The notes under the pieces were generated by a model. The model saw nothing but the letters and a program-made list of their open reading frames with translations, had not been told where the DNA came from and did not search any database. From an uncultured Alistipes sp. (lineage in GTDB: Bacteria; Bacteroidota; Bacteroidia; Bacteroidales; Rikenellaceae), in contig NZ_CASFQD010000018.1 in the NCBI RefSeq assembly GCF_949296715.1, positions 1 through 64,000 of the forward strand: DNA of 64,000 nucleotides. Reading direction: 5' to 3'. Positions 43,581 through 53,849 of the stretch are shown here, piece by piece. The position numbers were made by a program, and so were the translations under genes. The first letter of the stretch is position 1, and the number at the start of each line of letters is the position of its first letter.

Positions 43581-44069
43581 ATGAAGAAAGTACTCGGTCT
43601 CATTGGTGCCCTCCTGGCATTCACGGCTGTTTCGGCACAGTCGCTTCCGGATGTGAAGATTGAAAACGCCGACGGTGAAATCATCTCGACCGCGTCGCTG
43701 ACCGGCCGCAAACCGCTCATCATCTCCTACTGGTCGATTGCCTGCAAGCCCTGCCTGCAGGAGCTCAACGCGATCAACGACCAGCTCGAGGAGTGGCGCG
43801 AGGAGGCCGATTTCGACGTGGTGGCCGTCTCGGTCGACGACGTGCGTCTGAAGGCCACGGCCAAGGCCAAGGCCGCATCGTTAGGATGGGACTTTATCTG
43901 CCTGTTCGATGCCAACCAGACGCTCAAGCGGGCCATGAACGTATCGCTCACGCCCCAGAGTTTCGTGGTCGATGCCGACGGCAACATTGTCTTCTCGCAC
44001 TCGGGCTACACGCCGGGCAGCGAGCAGTTACTGATCGACAAGGTAATCGAAATCAGCAAAGAGAAATAG
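43581..44069 (+). CDS. TlpA-like thioredoxin-fold protein, secreted
   Basis: This 162-residue protein has a signal peptide (about 1-20) and one thioredoxin-like domain with the redox motif CKPC at 55-58 (YWSIACKPCLQE) and the cis-Pro region SLTPQSFVVD. TlpA/ResA-type proteins reduce or transfer disulfides in the periplasm. It is followed after 1 base by the DUF6029 gene and shares an operon with an Omp28-like protein that also has a CxxC site, suggesting a redox partnership. Confidence 0.88.
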   Translation: MKKVLGLIGALLAFTAVSAQSLPDVKIENADGEIISTASLTGRKPLIISYWSIACKPCLQELNAINDQLEEWREEADFDVVAVSVDDVRLKATAKAKAASLGWDFICLFDANQTLKRAMNVSLTPQSFVVDADGNIVFSHSGYTPGSEQLLIDKVIEISKEK

Positions 44070-44070
44070 A

Positions 44071-45675
44071 ATGAAGCAAATCGCACTGTTGATTGCCGGC
44101 ACCTGCTGTGTGGCCGCAACGCATGCCCAGATCAAGCTGGGAGAGGGTCAGCTGACGGGCAGTTTCGAGACGAACACGATCTACTACGTGGACGATTCGG
44201 TCATCGGATCGGAGATGGAGGATCACTTCGGATCGAACAACTACCTCAAACTGGACTACACCTACAAGAACTTCTCGGCCGGCATTCAGGCCGACGCCTA
44301 TCTCCCGGCGCTGCAGGGATACGAGCTCGGCGAACAGCCCGGATACAAGAAGTTCTACCTCTCGTCGAAGTACATCCAGTGGGCCGACAAGAATTTCGAG
44401 ATCCTCGTGGGCGACATCTTCGACCAGTTCGGAAACGGACTCATCTTCCGCAGCTTCGAGGACCGTCAGCTGGGTATCAACACCTCGGTGGAGGGTATCC
44501 GCGGCATCTACCGTTTCGGCAACTACGTGACGCTGAAGGGTCTCTACGGACGCCCGCGCCTCTATACGGAGTATGCCGATTCGTGGGCGCGCGGTGCGGA
44601 CGTGAGCATCTCGCTGACCGACATCTTCGGATTCAACAATGTGCTGCTCTCTCTCGAAGGCAGTTACATGAACCGCCACGAGGCACTCGACAAGGATGAG
44701 ACGATGACTGATCACTTCGCTTCGGTCGGTCTGACGAGCCCCGACCTGAATCTCTATTCGGGCCGCGTGAACTTCGGCTGGAAGAACCTCTCGCTGCGCG
44801 GTGAATACGCCTACAAGAGCAAGGACCTGCCGACGGCCGTAGCATCCGAGGCGGTCGACGGCAAGGCCATTCTGGGTGAGATCGGCTACCACTACAAGAC
44901 CTTCAGCGTGTCGGGTGCTTTCCGCGTGCTGGACAACATGGGAACGCTCATCTCGCTCTACGGCACCGGTACGGGCAACACGCTCAACTACCTGCCGGCC
45001 CTCACGCGCCAGTACACCTACATGCTGGCGAACCTGAACCCCTATCAGGTCAATGTCGAAGGTGAGATCGGCGGACAGATCGACATCAACTACTCGCTCC
45101 GCAACAAGCACAACCGCTACCGCTACTGGAACTTCCACGCCAACGTGTCGAACTTCTACACGCTGCGCGACGAACAGGCCAAATCGGGCAAGCGCGAACT
45201 GCTGTGGCGCGACATGAACATCGATGTCGAGCGGCAGTGGAACAAGAAGCTCAAGACGTCGCTGCTCTTCTCCTGCCAGGAGTGGAATCCCGACCACGGA
45301 TACTCGAGCCGTACCTACGTCTCGAACATCTTCGTCGGCGACGTGACCTACAAGTTCGACCGCAAGAAGTCGCTGCGCGCCGAGGTGCAATACCTCATCT
45401 CGCAGGAGTACGAGGGCAACTGGGTGGCCGGACTGATCGAGTTCGGACTGGCGCCGAAGTGGAGTTTCTTCTTCAGCGACATGTACAACCAGGGAGGAAC
45501 CGAGGGCGCGACGAACAAGAACTATTACAACGGCGGATTCAGCTACACGCACAACCGCACGCGCGTACAGATCAGCTACGGCCGCAACCGCGCCGGCTAC
45601 ATCTGCTCGGGCGGCGTCTGCCGCTACTCTCCGGCCTACACCGGATGCAACATTGCGATCACATCTTCATTCTAA
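44071..45675 (+). CDS. DUF6029-family outer-membrane beta-barrel protein
   Basis: This 534-residue protein has a signal peptide (about 1-19) and a body of alternating amphipathic strands with many aromatic ends (LKLDYTYKNFSAGIQADAYL, VNFGWKNLSLRGEYAYKS). The early GQLTGSFETNTIYYVDD and the overall pattern match DUF6029, a Bacteroidetes outer-membrane family of unknown function. A late pair of cysteines (ICSGGVC) and one more (TGC) lie near the C-terminus and could be substrates of the neighbouring thioredoxin-like proteins. It is 1 base after the TlpA gene. Confidence 0.8.
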   Translation: MKQIALLIAGTCCVAATHAQIKLGEGQLTGSFETNTIYYVDDSVIGSEMEDHFGSNNYLKLDYTYKNFSAGIQADAYLPALQGYELGEQPGYKKFYLSSKYIQWADKNFEILVGDIFDQFGNGLIFRSFEDRQLGINTSVEGIRGIYRFGNYVTLKGLYGRPRLYTEYADSWARGADVSISLTDIFGFNNVLLSLEGSYMNRHEALDKDETMTDHFASVGLTSPDLNLYSGRVNFGWKNLSLRGEYAYKSKDLPTAVASEAVDGKAILGEIGYHYKTFSVSGAFRVLDNMGTLISLYGTGTGNTLNYLPALTRQYTYMLANLNPYQVNVEGEIGGQIDINYSLRNKHNRYRYWNFHANVSNFYTLRDEQAKSGKRELLWRDMNIDVERQWNKKLKTSLLFSCQEWNPDHGYSSRTYVSNIFVGDVTYKFDRKKSLRAEVQYLISQEYEGNWVAGLIEFGLAPKWSFFFSDMYNQGGTEGATNKNYYNGGFSYTHNRTRVQISYGRNRAGYICSGGVCRYSPAYTGCNIAITSSF

Positions 45676-45696
45676 ACACATCTAAATCACAAATCC

Positions 45697-47175
45697 ATGA
45701 TTAAACGACTGATTGGCAAAACGCTGCTGCTGGCCGCCTTATGCCTTGCATCCGCATCCTGCACGGGATCGGGCGATGACAACGAGAATCAGGGAGGCGC
45801 CGTGTTCAAGGCGACGGTTTCCCCGACGACAATCTCGGCCGACGGTGTCGACGCCGCGGTTTTCGATGTGCGCTTCCGCGGCACGAAACTCACGGCCGAC
45901 GAGGTAACCTTCTACAATGCCGACGACAATACGGTAGTCGAGATGCCCGACATGAAATTCACTACAACCGATCCAGGAACCTACTCTTTCTACGTAAAAT
46001 ACGCCAATCTGGCTCCGCAGGAGGGTGAGGAGGCCGAATACACCTCCGCCGTACTGCGCATCAACGCCGTTGACGGGGCTGTCAGCGACGACGAGATCGA
46101 CCTTGAGCCCAACGGCGAGAGCGGTCTGACCATGTCGGTATCCGCAACGGTCGTACAGGCCGGTGTCGACCAGGCCATCTTCGTCATCCGCTACGACGGC
46201 GAAGTGCTCAAGGAGGGTTATACCATTTACGATGCCGACACAAACAGAAGCATCACCCTTCCGACGGTGACCAAGACCTCCGCATCGGGCAAGGAGTATG
46301 AACTCCCCTACTACCAGGCAACCAAATCCGAGGTACGTTCGTTCTGGGTAGCCTACAAGACCTCGAACACGCTGAAGAACCCGATCAGCATCACGGCCGT
46401 GGATTTCGCCATTCCGACGCGTCCGGCAGACCCGCAGCCGGGCAGCACGTCGTTCAAGCGCCGTTCGATGATCACGCAGTTCACCGGACTGGGCTGCGGC
46501 TACTGCCCCTTCATGATCGCCGCCCTGCACGATGTGCTGGCTGACGAGACATACGGCTCGAAGGCCGAACTGGCAGCCGTCCACACCTACTCGGGCGACC
46601 CGTATGCTCCGGCAGAGAATGTCGACGGTGCATTCGGTATTACCGGCTATCCGACCGTCGTCTTCGACATGGCCACGATTGTCCAGAACTACAACTACGC
46701 CACGAACATGTCGAACATCAAGAAGGCGATCGACAATTCGCTTTCGACCCCGGCCAAGGCAGGCATTTCGGTCCGTGCGGACGTCGACGGCAACACGCTG
46801 GTGGCCCGCGTGACGGTCAAGGCCGCCGAGGAGGGCAGTTTCCGTGTCGGCGCCTGGGTGCTGGAGGACGGCCTGACCGGTAACCAGAGCAACTACGGCA
46901 TGGACGACAACGGCTACAACTTCAACACCCACAACAACGTGCTTCGCAAGGCGGACAGCGACAGAACCTCCTCTTTCAGAGGATACGATCTGGGTACGGT
47001 GAAGGCCGGTGAGATGGCAGACCACGTCTTCGTCATCACGCTCGATTCGTCGTGGAAGAAGGATAACTGCCACATGATGTACTTCGTCACGGCGCTCGAC
47101 GGCTCCTCGTACCGGGTGACGAACGTCATCGGCACCAACTCGCTGACCGAGGCCGTTTCGTTCGAGTACGAATAA
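45697..47175 (+). CDS. Omp28-related lipoprotein with thioredoxin-like CGYC site
   Basis: This 492-residue lipoprotein (SASC, Cys22) has two N-terminal beta-sandwich repeats (about 35-125 and 140-235; both start with VSPTTISADGVDAAVFDVRF-like strands). A thioredoxin-fold domain (about 255-370) follows, with FTGLGCGYCPFM (Cys267, Cys270) and the cis-Pro segment GYPTVVFD. The C-terminal region (about 370-492) is beta-rich. This is the Omp28 (Porphyromonas) family layout. The role is unproven, but the motif suggests thiol chemistry at the outer membrane. It is the last gene before a strong bidirectional terminator. Confidence 0.87.
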   Translation: MIKRLIGKTLLLAALCLASASCTGSGDDNENQGGAVFKATVSPTTISADGVDAAVFDVRFRGTKLTADEVTFYNADDNTVVEMPDMKFTTTDPGTYSFYVKYANLAPQEGEEAEYTSAVLRINAVDGAVSDDEIDLEPNGESGLTMSVSATVVQAGVDQAIFVIRYDGEVLKEGYTIYDADTNRSITLPTVTKTSASGKEYELPYYQATKSEVRSFWVAYKTSNTLKNPISITAVDFAIPTRPADPQPGSTSFKRRSMITQFTGLGCGYCPFMIAALHDVLADETYGSKAELAAVHTYSGDPYAPAENVDGAFGITGYPTVVFDMATIVQNYNYATNMSNIKKAIDNSLSTPAKAGISVRADVDGNTLVARVTVKAAEEGSFRVGAWVLEDGLTGNQSNYGMDDNGYNFNTHNNVLRKADSDRTSSFRGYDLGTVKAGEMADHVFVITLDSSWKKDNCHMMYFVTALDGSSYRVTNVIGTNSLTEAVSFEYE

Positions 47176-47228
47176 TCGCCGAGTGCGCGTCGGAGCCCGA
47201 AGCTCCGGCGACACGCAGGCCCACAAAC

Positions 47229-47266
47229 AAAGGAAGGGCGGGAAGAAATCTTCCCGCCCTTCCTTT
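47229..47266. terminator. Bidirectional terminator between the Omp28-like gene and panB
   Basis: An 18-bp perfect stem (47229-47246 with 47249-47266) is flanked by A and T runs on each side. It lies between convergent genes and serves both. Confidence 0.9.
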
Positions 47267-47286
47267 ATCAGCAAAAGAAGCCGCAA

Positions 47287-48102
47287 TCAATACTGCTCCT
47301 TCTCGTTGGGGAAATCGCCAGACTTCACGTCGTCGATATAGCGGCCCACGGCATCCGTCATCACGGTGTGCAGGTCGGCATAGCGGCGCAGGAATCGGGG
47401 CGAGAAGCCCTTGTTGATGCCCAGCATGTCGTGCACGACGAGCACCTGGCCGTCGCACGCGCCGCCGGCACCGATACCGATCGTCGGTGCGGATATCTCG
47501 CCCGTCACCCGGGCCGCCAGCGCCGCGGGAATCTTCTCCAGGACGATGGCGAAGCAGCCCGCATCGCTCAACAGGTGGGCGTCGCGCACGAGTTTCTCGG
47601 CCTCGGCCTCCTCCTTGGCGCGGACATTGTAGGTGCCGAACTTGTGGATCGACTGGGGCGTCAGTCCGAGGTGTCCCATGACCGGAATCCCGGCCGAAAG
47701 GATGCGCTGCACGGACTCGAGAATCTCCTCGCCGCCCTCCATCTTCACGGCGTCGGCCTCGGTCTCCTTCATGATGCGCACGGCCGAATCGAGCGCGATC
47801 TTCGAGTTACCCTGATAGGTACCGAAAGGAAGGTCGACGACCACAAGAGCCCGGTTGACGGCACGGACGACCGAACGGGCGTGGTAGATCATCATATCGA
47901 GCGTGATGGGGAGCGTCGTTTCGTATCCGGCCATGACATTGGCGGCCGAGTCTCCGACGAGGATGACGTCGATACCGGCGGCATCGACGATCCGGGCCAT
48001 CGAATAATCGTAAGAGGTAAGCATGGCGATCTTTTCGCCGCGCTGCTTCATTTCCGTCAGGCGGTAGGTCGTAACCGCACGGACGGTGCTTTCTACTGAC
48101 AT
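47287..48102 (-). CDS. panB: 3-methyl-2-oxobutanoate hydroxymethyltransferase
   Basis: This 271-residue TIM-barrel enzyme makes ketopantoate in pantothenate synthesis. Family motifs: [38 protein letters not shown] (metal-binding Asp), [25 protein letters not shown] and [15 protein letters not shown]. The start at [10 protein letters not shown] was chosen because the earlier in-frame Met lies in a promoter element at 48133-48140. No other pan gene is next to it here. Confidence 0.96.
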   Translation of the reverse strand: MSVESTVRAVTTYRLTEMKQRGEKIAMLTSYDYSMARIVDAAGIDVILVGDSAANVMAGYETTLPITLDMMIYHARSVVRAVNRALVVVDLPFGTYQGNSKIALDSAVRIMKETEADAVKMEGGEEILESVQRILSAGIPVMGHLGLTPQSIHKFGTYNVRAKEEAEAEKLVRDAHLLSDAGCFAIVLEKIPAALAARVTGEISAPTIGIGAGGACDGQVLVVHDMLGINKGFSPRFLRRYADLHTVMTDAVGRYIDDVKSGDFPNEKEQY

Positions 48103-48132
48103 TTCTTCAGGTATTAAATTTGATTCGGGGGA

Positions 48133-48140
48133 CAAAGATA
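48133..48140 (-). promoter_or_regulatory. -7 promoter element of panB
   Basis: The minus strand reads TATCTTTG, 30 bases before the chosen start codon of panB. Confidence 0.6.
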
Positions 48141-48221
48141 GTGCAAACCAAGCGCAACGGCAAATTTATTTGGCGTTGCCGAGGTGCCGCCGGTCCGGAC
48201 GGGGCGCCGCACGAACGCCCG

Positions 48222-48761
48222 CTACCCCTTCAGCGGCCACAGCCGGTCGAAGAAGTGCCACAACACGACACCTCCCGACACCGAGACGTTGATCGAGTGT
48301 TTCGTCCCGGCCTGCGGAATCTCGATGGCCCCGTCGCAGAGGTCCACGGCCTGCTGCCCCACGCCCAGCACCTCGTTGCCGAAGACCAGCGCGTAGCGCA
48401 CCCCCGCCTCGGGGCGGAAGTCGCCGAGCCGCACGGCCCCCTCGACCTGCTCGACGGCCCAGAGCGAGTAACCCGCGGCCTTCAGCTCCGCGAGGCACTC
48501 CTCCGTCGTGGCGTAGTGGCGCCACGGCACCGTCAGCTCGGCCCCGAGCGCCGTCTTGTGGATGTCGCGGTTGGGCGGCGTGGCCGTGATGCCGCACAGG
48601 GCAATCCGCTCCACGGCAAAGGCGTCCGACGTGCGGAAGAAGGCCCCGACGTTCTGCAGCGAACGGATGTTGTCGAGCACGACCGTGACGGGCATCTTGG
48701 CCATCGCGGCGAACTCTTCGGCCGACGGACGGCCCAACTCTTCATTGGTGATTTTGCGCAT
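48222..48761 (-). CDS. TrmH/SpoU-family RNA methyltransferase
   Basis: This 179-residue protein has the three SPOUT motifs: NIRSLQNVGAFFRTSDAF (motif 1), FGNEVLGV (motif 2) and IPQAGTKHSINVSVSGGVVL (motif 3). It forms a knotted SAM-binding fold that 2'-O-methylates tRNA or rRNA; the target is not evident. The start at MRKITNEEL was chosen because the upstream extension runs through a promoter element. It is short for TrmH/RlmB because it lacks an N-terminal substrate-binding domain. Confidence 0.92.
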   Translation of the reverse strand: MRKITNEELGRPSAEEFAAMAKMPVTVVLDNIRSLQNVGAFFRTSDAFAVERIALCGITATPPNRDIHKTALGAELTVPWRHYATTEECLAELKAAGYSLWAVEQVEGAVRLGDFRPEAGVRYALVFGNEVLGVGQQAVDLCDGAIEIPQAGTKHSINVSVSGGVVLWHFFDRLWPLKG

Positions 48762-48789
48762 GGTGCTCACGATCGGTTGTTTTCGGGTG

Positions 48790-48797
48790 CAAAAGTA
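48790..48797 (-). promoter_or_regulatory. -7 promoter element of the RNA methyltransferase gene
   Basis: The minus strand reads TACTTTTG (TAnnTTTG), 28 bases before the start codon. Confidence 0.55.
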
Positions 48798-48818
48798 GTC
48801 AAATAAAAAATTTTTACC

Positions 48819-48826
48819 TATTTTTG
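48819..48826 (+). promoter_or_regulatory. -7 promoter element of the outer-membrane protein gene
   Basis: TATTTTTG (TAnnTTTG) lies 24 bases before the ATG at 48851. An in-frame TTG within it was rejected as start. Confidence 0.55.
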
Positions 48827-48850
48827 GGGGTTCAATCGCACACATTGTCT

Positions 48851-49966
48851 ATGTCATTGAGAAAGGTCATTCTCGCCGCGGCACTGCTCGTCGCCACGGC
48901 CGGTGCAGCCCGGGCACAGGAAGTCCTCGCAGGCGCCGACTTCGACACACGCTTCGACAACCGGGAATACGCCAACAACGACTTCAACGAGTCGCAGACC
49001 CTGTTCAGCGCCCGCCTGACGCCCTACGTCGGCATCGAGTGGGAGCGCAAGAACCGGCTGGTCTTCGGTGTCGAGATGCTCCAGCACTTCGGGCAGTACA
49101 ATGCCGAGGGCGACCGCTTCCTGACCGACATCAAGCCGCTGATGTACTACCAGTTCCGCACCGCGGCGGTGCAGGCCAACGCAGGTATCTTCAACCGCAG
49201 GGAGCTCATGGGCGACTACTCGCGCGCCTTCTTCAGCGACTCGACGGCCTTCTACCACAACCGCATGGCGGGCTTTCTCGGGCGTTACGTCAGCTGGCGC
49301 GACAAGACCTACATCGAGTTGGCCATCGACTGGGAGGGCATGTACTCCGAGCAGTCACGCGAGATGTTCCGCATCCTCTCGGCCGGACGCTACACGACGC
49401 TGCCGGGCTTCTACGTCGGCTACGCCTTCTCGATGTTCCACTTCGCCGGCTCGAAGCTCAACGAGAATGTCACGGACAACCTCCTGCTGAATCCCTATGT
49501 GGGCTGGGAGCTGGGTGAACGGCTCGGGCTCGACATCCGCGCCGGGGCGCTCTTCGCGCCGCAGCGCGCCCGGAGCGTCGACCACGAGTGGAAAAAGCCC
49601 TGGGGCGGCCAGCTGGACGTGGTGCTGACCACCTGGTGGGGACTGAAGGTCGAGAACAACCTCTACCTGGGCGAGAACCTGCAACCGCTGCGCAACCTGG
49701 TGGCCAATCCCACGCTGGGGCTCACCTACGGCGCCGACGGCCTCTATGCCGGCGAGAGCTTCTACGCCACGACCGAGCACATCTACAACCGCACGTGGGT
49801 GGGCTTCGACCGCCGCTTCTTCCACGACACGCTTCAGGTCGAGGCCGGCATGGTCTTCCACTGCGACGGCACGGGGCTCGGCACGCAGCAGGTCGTACAG
49901 CTCTCCGTGGCGATCGACAAGGTATTCCACCGCGGCGGTCCCCATCACCGCCACGGGCACAGATAA
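48851..49966 (+). CDS. Predicted outer-membrane beta-barrel protein, function unknown
   Basis: This 371-residue protein has a signal peptide (MSLRKVILAAALLVATAGAA) and a body rich in alternating aromatic strands (LTPYVGIEWERKNRLVFGVE, LNPYVGWELGERLGLDIRAG), ending with strands and a His-rich tail (HRGGPHHRHGHR). It resembles unassigned Bacteroidetes barrels and does not match SusC or porin O/P features. The His-rich tail could bind metal. It lies 33 bases before glnS and is probably co-transcribed with it. Confidence 0.7.
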   Translation: MSLRKVILAAALLVATAGAARAQEVLAGADFDTRFDNREYANNDFNESQTLFSARLTPYVGIEWERKNRLVFGVEMLQHFGQYNAEGDRFLTDIKPLMYYQFRTAAVQANAGIFNRRELMGDYSRAFFSDSTAFYHNRMAGFLGRYVSWRDKTYIELAIDWEGMYSEQSREMFRILSAGRYTTLPGFYVGYAFSMFHFAGSKLNENVTDNLLLNPYVGWELGERLGLDIRAGALFAPQRARSVDHEWKKPWGGQLDVVLTTWWGLKVENNLYLGENLQPLRNLVANPTLGLTYGADGLYAGESFYATTEHIYNRTWVGFDRRFFHDTLQVEAGMVFHCDGTGLGTQQVVQLSVAIDKVFHRGGPHHRHGHR

Positions 49967-49999
49967 CGGACAACAAACAAAAGAACGCACACAAGCAAT

Positions 50000-51676
<1,677 letters not shown>

Positions 51677-51700
51677 CCCCGAGCCTTGGGCTCAAGACGG

Positions 51701-51739
51701 AAACAGGCGGAGATTCGCACGAATCTCCGCCTGTTTCAT
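51701..51739. terminator. Bidirectional terminator between glnS and the TonB-C-like gene
   Basis: AAACAGGCGGAGATTC (51701-51716) pairs with its exact complement at 51721-51736 around GCAC. It lies between convergent genes. Confidence 0.9.
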
Positions 51740-51757
51740 GTTTTCGGGCCGGACATG

Positions 51758-52576
51758 TCATTCGGATGCCTTCGCCGGCGATACCGGAGCACCGTCTTTT
51801 CGCAGGGGAATCCTGTAGTTATATTCGTGGATTTCCCCATGAATCCAGACAACATCCCATACCGACGCCTCCCGGAAGGCCTGGCAGGCCCGTTGCACCA
51901 ACGGATCGGAGGGGTCCGTGATGCTTGACTCCTCGGTAGAGAGTGTAGCTCTCTTGATTCGGGCCGGACGTCCCGTGGAATCCGGAACAAACCTCACGGA
52001 GAGAAGCACTTGCGAAGGCAGCGAATCCGTGGGGCCAAGCCGGTCGAAGGCCTTGGAAACCCGGCGGACATTCTCCTGTGTATCTGGGCAGCGCTTGCTC
52101 CTCCAGTTTCTGAAGGAGCGGATGTCTCCGACACGGCCTGCCTCGACGGTGGCGGTCCACTCCTCCTCGAAAAAATTGCGATCCCAGACAAGAACGACTT
52201 TCCCCCGGCCGTAACATATCTCGCCGCTGAACCACGACGCGCGGACACGCCCCTGCTCGGCCTGCCCCGGGAAGAGTTCCTCCGCCGTAAAAAGAGGTTT
52301 TCCTTCACAGGTCACCAATCGGTCAAGCCACAGCTGCCCCTCCTCCAATCGCCAATAACCGATGTAGCCGCGCCAGCATGCCGAACAAAAGAGGGTATCG
52401 ACCTCATTCATGCGCTCTTTGAGACGCGCCTGCGTCGCACGGTCGGCCATGTCCAGCGGCTGGACAAACAGGTGCATCGTATCGCGGCCCACGATCAACT
52501 GTTCGGGGAACTGCATCGTGGCGAATGACGGCATCGCAAGCCACAGCGCCGCCAACAGCAAAAGAATCCGTTTCAT
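51758..52576 (-). CDS. Secreted protein with TonB C-terminal-like domain
   Basis: This 272-residue protein has a signal peptide (about 1-19). Its last 85 residues follow the TonB-C pattern: VLLSVRFVPDSTGRPARIKR, an acidic/helical stretch DPLVQRACQAFREAS, then VWDVVWIHGEIHEYNYRIPL. There is no membrane anchor typical of TonB, so it is not a standard energy transducer. The N-terminal 170 residues have no recognised family, with two cysteines near 65-68 (FCSAC). It is a single gene, and it is less GC-rich than its neighbours. The function is unknown. Confidence 0.6.
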   Translation of the reverse strand: MKRILLLLAALWLAMPSFATMQFPEQLIVGRDTMHLFVQPLDMADRATQARLKERMNEVDTLFCSACWRGYIGYWRLEEGQLWLDRLVTCEGKPLFTAEELFPGQAEQGRVRASWFSGEICYGRGKVVLVWDRNFFEEEWTATVEAGRVGDIRSFRNWRSKRCPDTQENVRRVSKAFDRLGPTDSLPSQVLLSVRFVPDSTGRPARIKRATLSTEESSITDPSDPLVQRACQAFREASVWDVVWIHGEIHEYNYRIPLRKDGAPVSPAKASE

Positions 52577-52870
52577 ATCCAGTCGATTTTGGTTGGTATG
52601 GAATAAAGATACGATTTTTCCACCGGTCCGGCAACCGCACCCGCAAAAAAACGGGCAGAGACCGGCAAGCAGTCATCCCGCAACAGCCGGATATTCGCCG
52701 CGGCACGGCCAATGCATCCTGTACGGGAAACTCCGGCAAGAGCCATTCCGTCGACGGAGACTCCTCGCATGAAAACAGATAAATCCAAAACATATAGTTA
52801 AAATAAATTAAACATTTATTGCATATTATTAAAAATAGATTTAACTTTATGCAACAAAACACGCTATCCC

Positions 52871-53179
52871 ATGGACCGCAAAACAGCCGTAAAACGTCTT
52901 CCGACCTCCTGCCCTGCGTGCGGAGGGGCTCTTCACGTGCAGACACTCGCCTGTGCGGAGTGCGAAACACGGATCGAAGGGGCATTCCCTCTTCCGGTTT
53001 TTCTGCTGCTGACGGCAGGAGAACAACAATTTATCCTCGATTTCGTGGCGTGCAGCGGCTCGCTCAAGGAGATGGCCTCGCGACAGGGATTGAGCTACCC
53101 CACCGTCCGCAACCGGCTCGACGAAATCATCGAACACCTCAATACGCTGCAACATGAAAAATATCAGGAAAATCGCTGA
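52871..53179 (+). CDS. DUF2089-like zinc-ribbon/HTH protein
   Basis: This 102-residue protein has two CxxC knuckles (CPAC at 14-17 and CAEC at about 28-31), a likely zinc ribbon. A helix-turn-helix-like segment follows (FVACSGSLKEMASRQGLSYP then TVRNRLDEIIEHL). This is the DUF2089 layout: a predicted small DNA-binding regulator. Its end overlaps the start of the next gene by 26 bases, implying translational coupling, so the pair probably acts together. The 294 bases upstream are non-coding and AT-rich near the start. Confidence 0.8.
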   Translation: MDRKTAVKRLPTSCPACGGALHVQTLACAECETRIEGAFPLPVFLLLTAGEQQFILDFVACSGSLKEMASRQGLSYPTVRNRLDEIIEHLNTLQHEKYQENR

Positions 53180-53735
53180 CCCGTTCAACTACTGGTCCGG
53201 AGAGAAGACCCTCGCCGTCGGAGCCGTCGGATGGATCGTCATGGCGGCGATCAACCGTCTCGGCGGGCAGACCACGCGCGGCGTCGTCTCGTCGGGATAC
53301 GCCGACCTCACCTTCCTGCAGGCGCTTTGCCAGATTCTCGCCGCCTGGCTCGTGCTCGCCACGCTGCTCTACATCGCGGCCCGCCTGCTGTCGAAATCCC
53401 GCATCCGGGCGGTCGACCTCTACGGCAACCAGTTGCTCGCACGCCTGGCCCTGCTCCCGATCCTGCTCGTCGGGGCTCTGCCGCCGCTGCGGAATGCCGC
53501 GCTGCAACTGACCGAAACCACGCCGCTGGAACTTGCAGCCAATCCCCCGGTCGGCCTGCTCTGCTTCGGGCTGGCCTCACTCGTATTTCTCATCTGGTTC
53601 TACGCCTGGAGCTACCGGGGATATGCCGTTGCCGCCAACCTCAAGGGATGGAAGGCCGTTGTCAGCTACATCGTCTGCTACGTGCTTGCCGAGGTCCTCG
53701 GCGGCTGGTGCACGGCCTGGATCGCCGAATGGTGA
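53154..53735 (+). CDS. Polytopic membrane protein coupled to the DUF2089 gene
   Basis: This 193-residue protein starts with FNYWSGEKTLAVGAVGWIVM and has about five hydrophobic segments: near 20-35, 58-80, 92-110, 132-152 and 166-186. The layout suggests a Yip1-like or unassigned integral membrane protein. It overlaps the upstream regulator gene by 26 bases. Together they could form a membrane-linked sensor and regulator. No function is known, and no catalytic motif is visible. Confidence 0.7.
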   Translation: MKNIRKIADPFNYWSGEKTLAVGAVGWIVMAAINRLGGQTTRGVVSSGYADLTFLQALCQILAAWLVLATLLYIAARLLSKSRIRAVDLYGNQLLARLALLPILLVGALPPLRNAALQLTETTPLELAANPPVGLLCFGLASLVFLIWFYAWSYRGYAVAANLKGWKAVVSYIVCYVLAEVLGGWCTAWIAEW

Positions 53736-53757
53736 CACGCCGGCAACAATGAAAAAG

Positions 53758-53795
53758 GAGAGGAGTGCAGGCAGCTGCACTCCTCTCTTTCTTGT
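53758..53795. terminator. Terminator after the DUF2089/membrane protein pair
   Basis: GAGAGGAGTGCAG (53758-53770) pairs perfectly with 53775-53787, followed by TTTCTTGTT. An A-run on the left side suggests it also serves the convergent glycosyltransferase gene. Confidence 0.85.
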
Positions 53796-53849
53796 TCTAC
53801 TTGTCGGCACATCGGGTTCCTTTCCTGCAAAAGCCGCCGCAGCCGGAAA

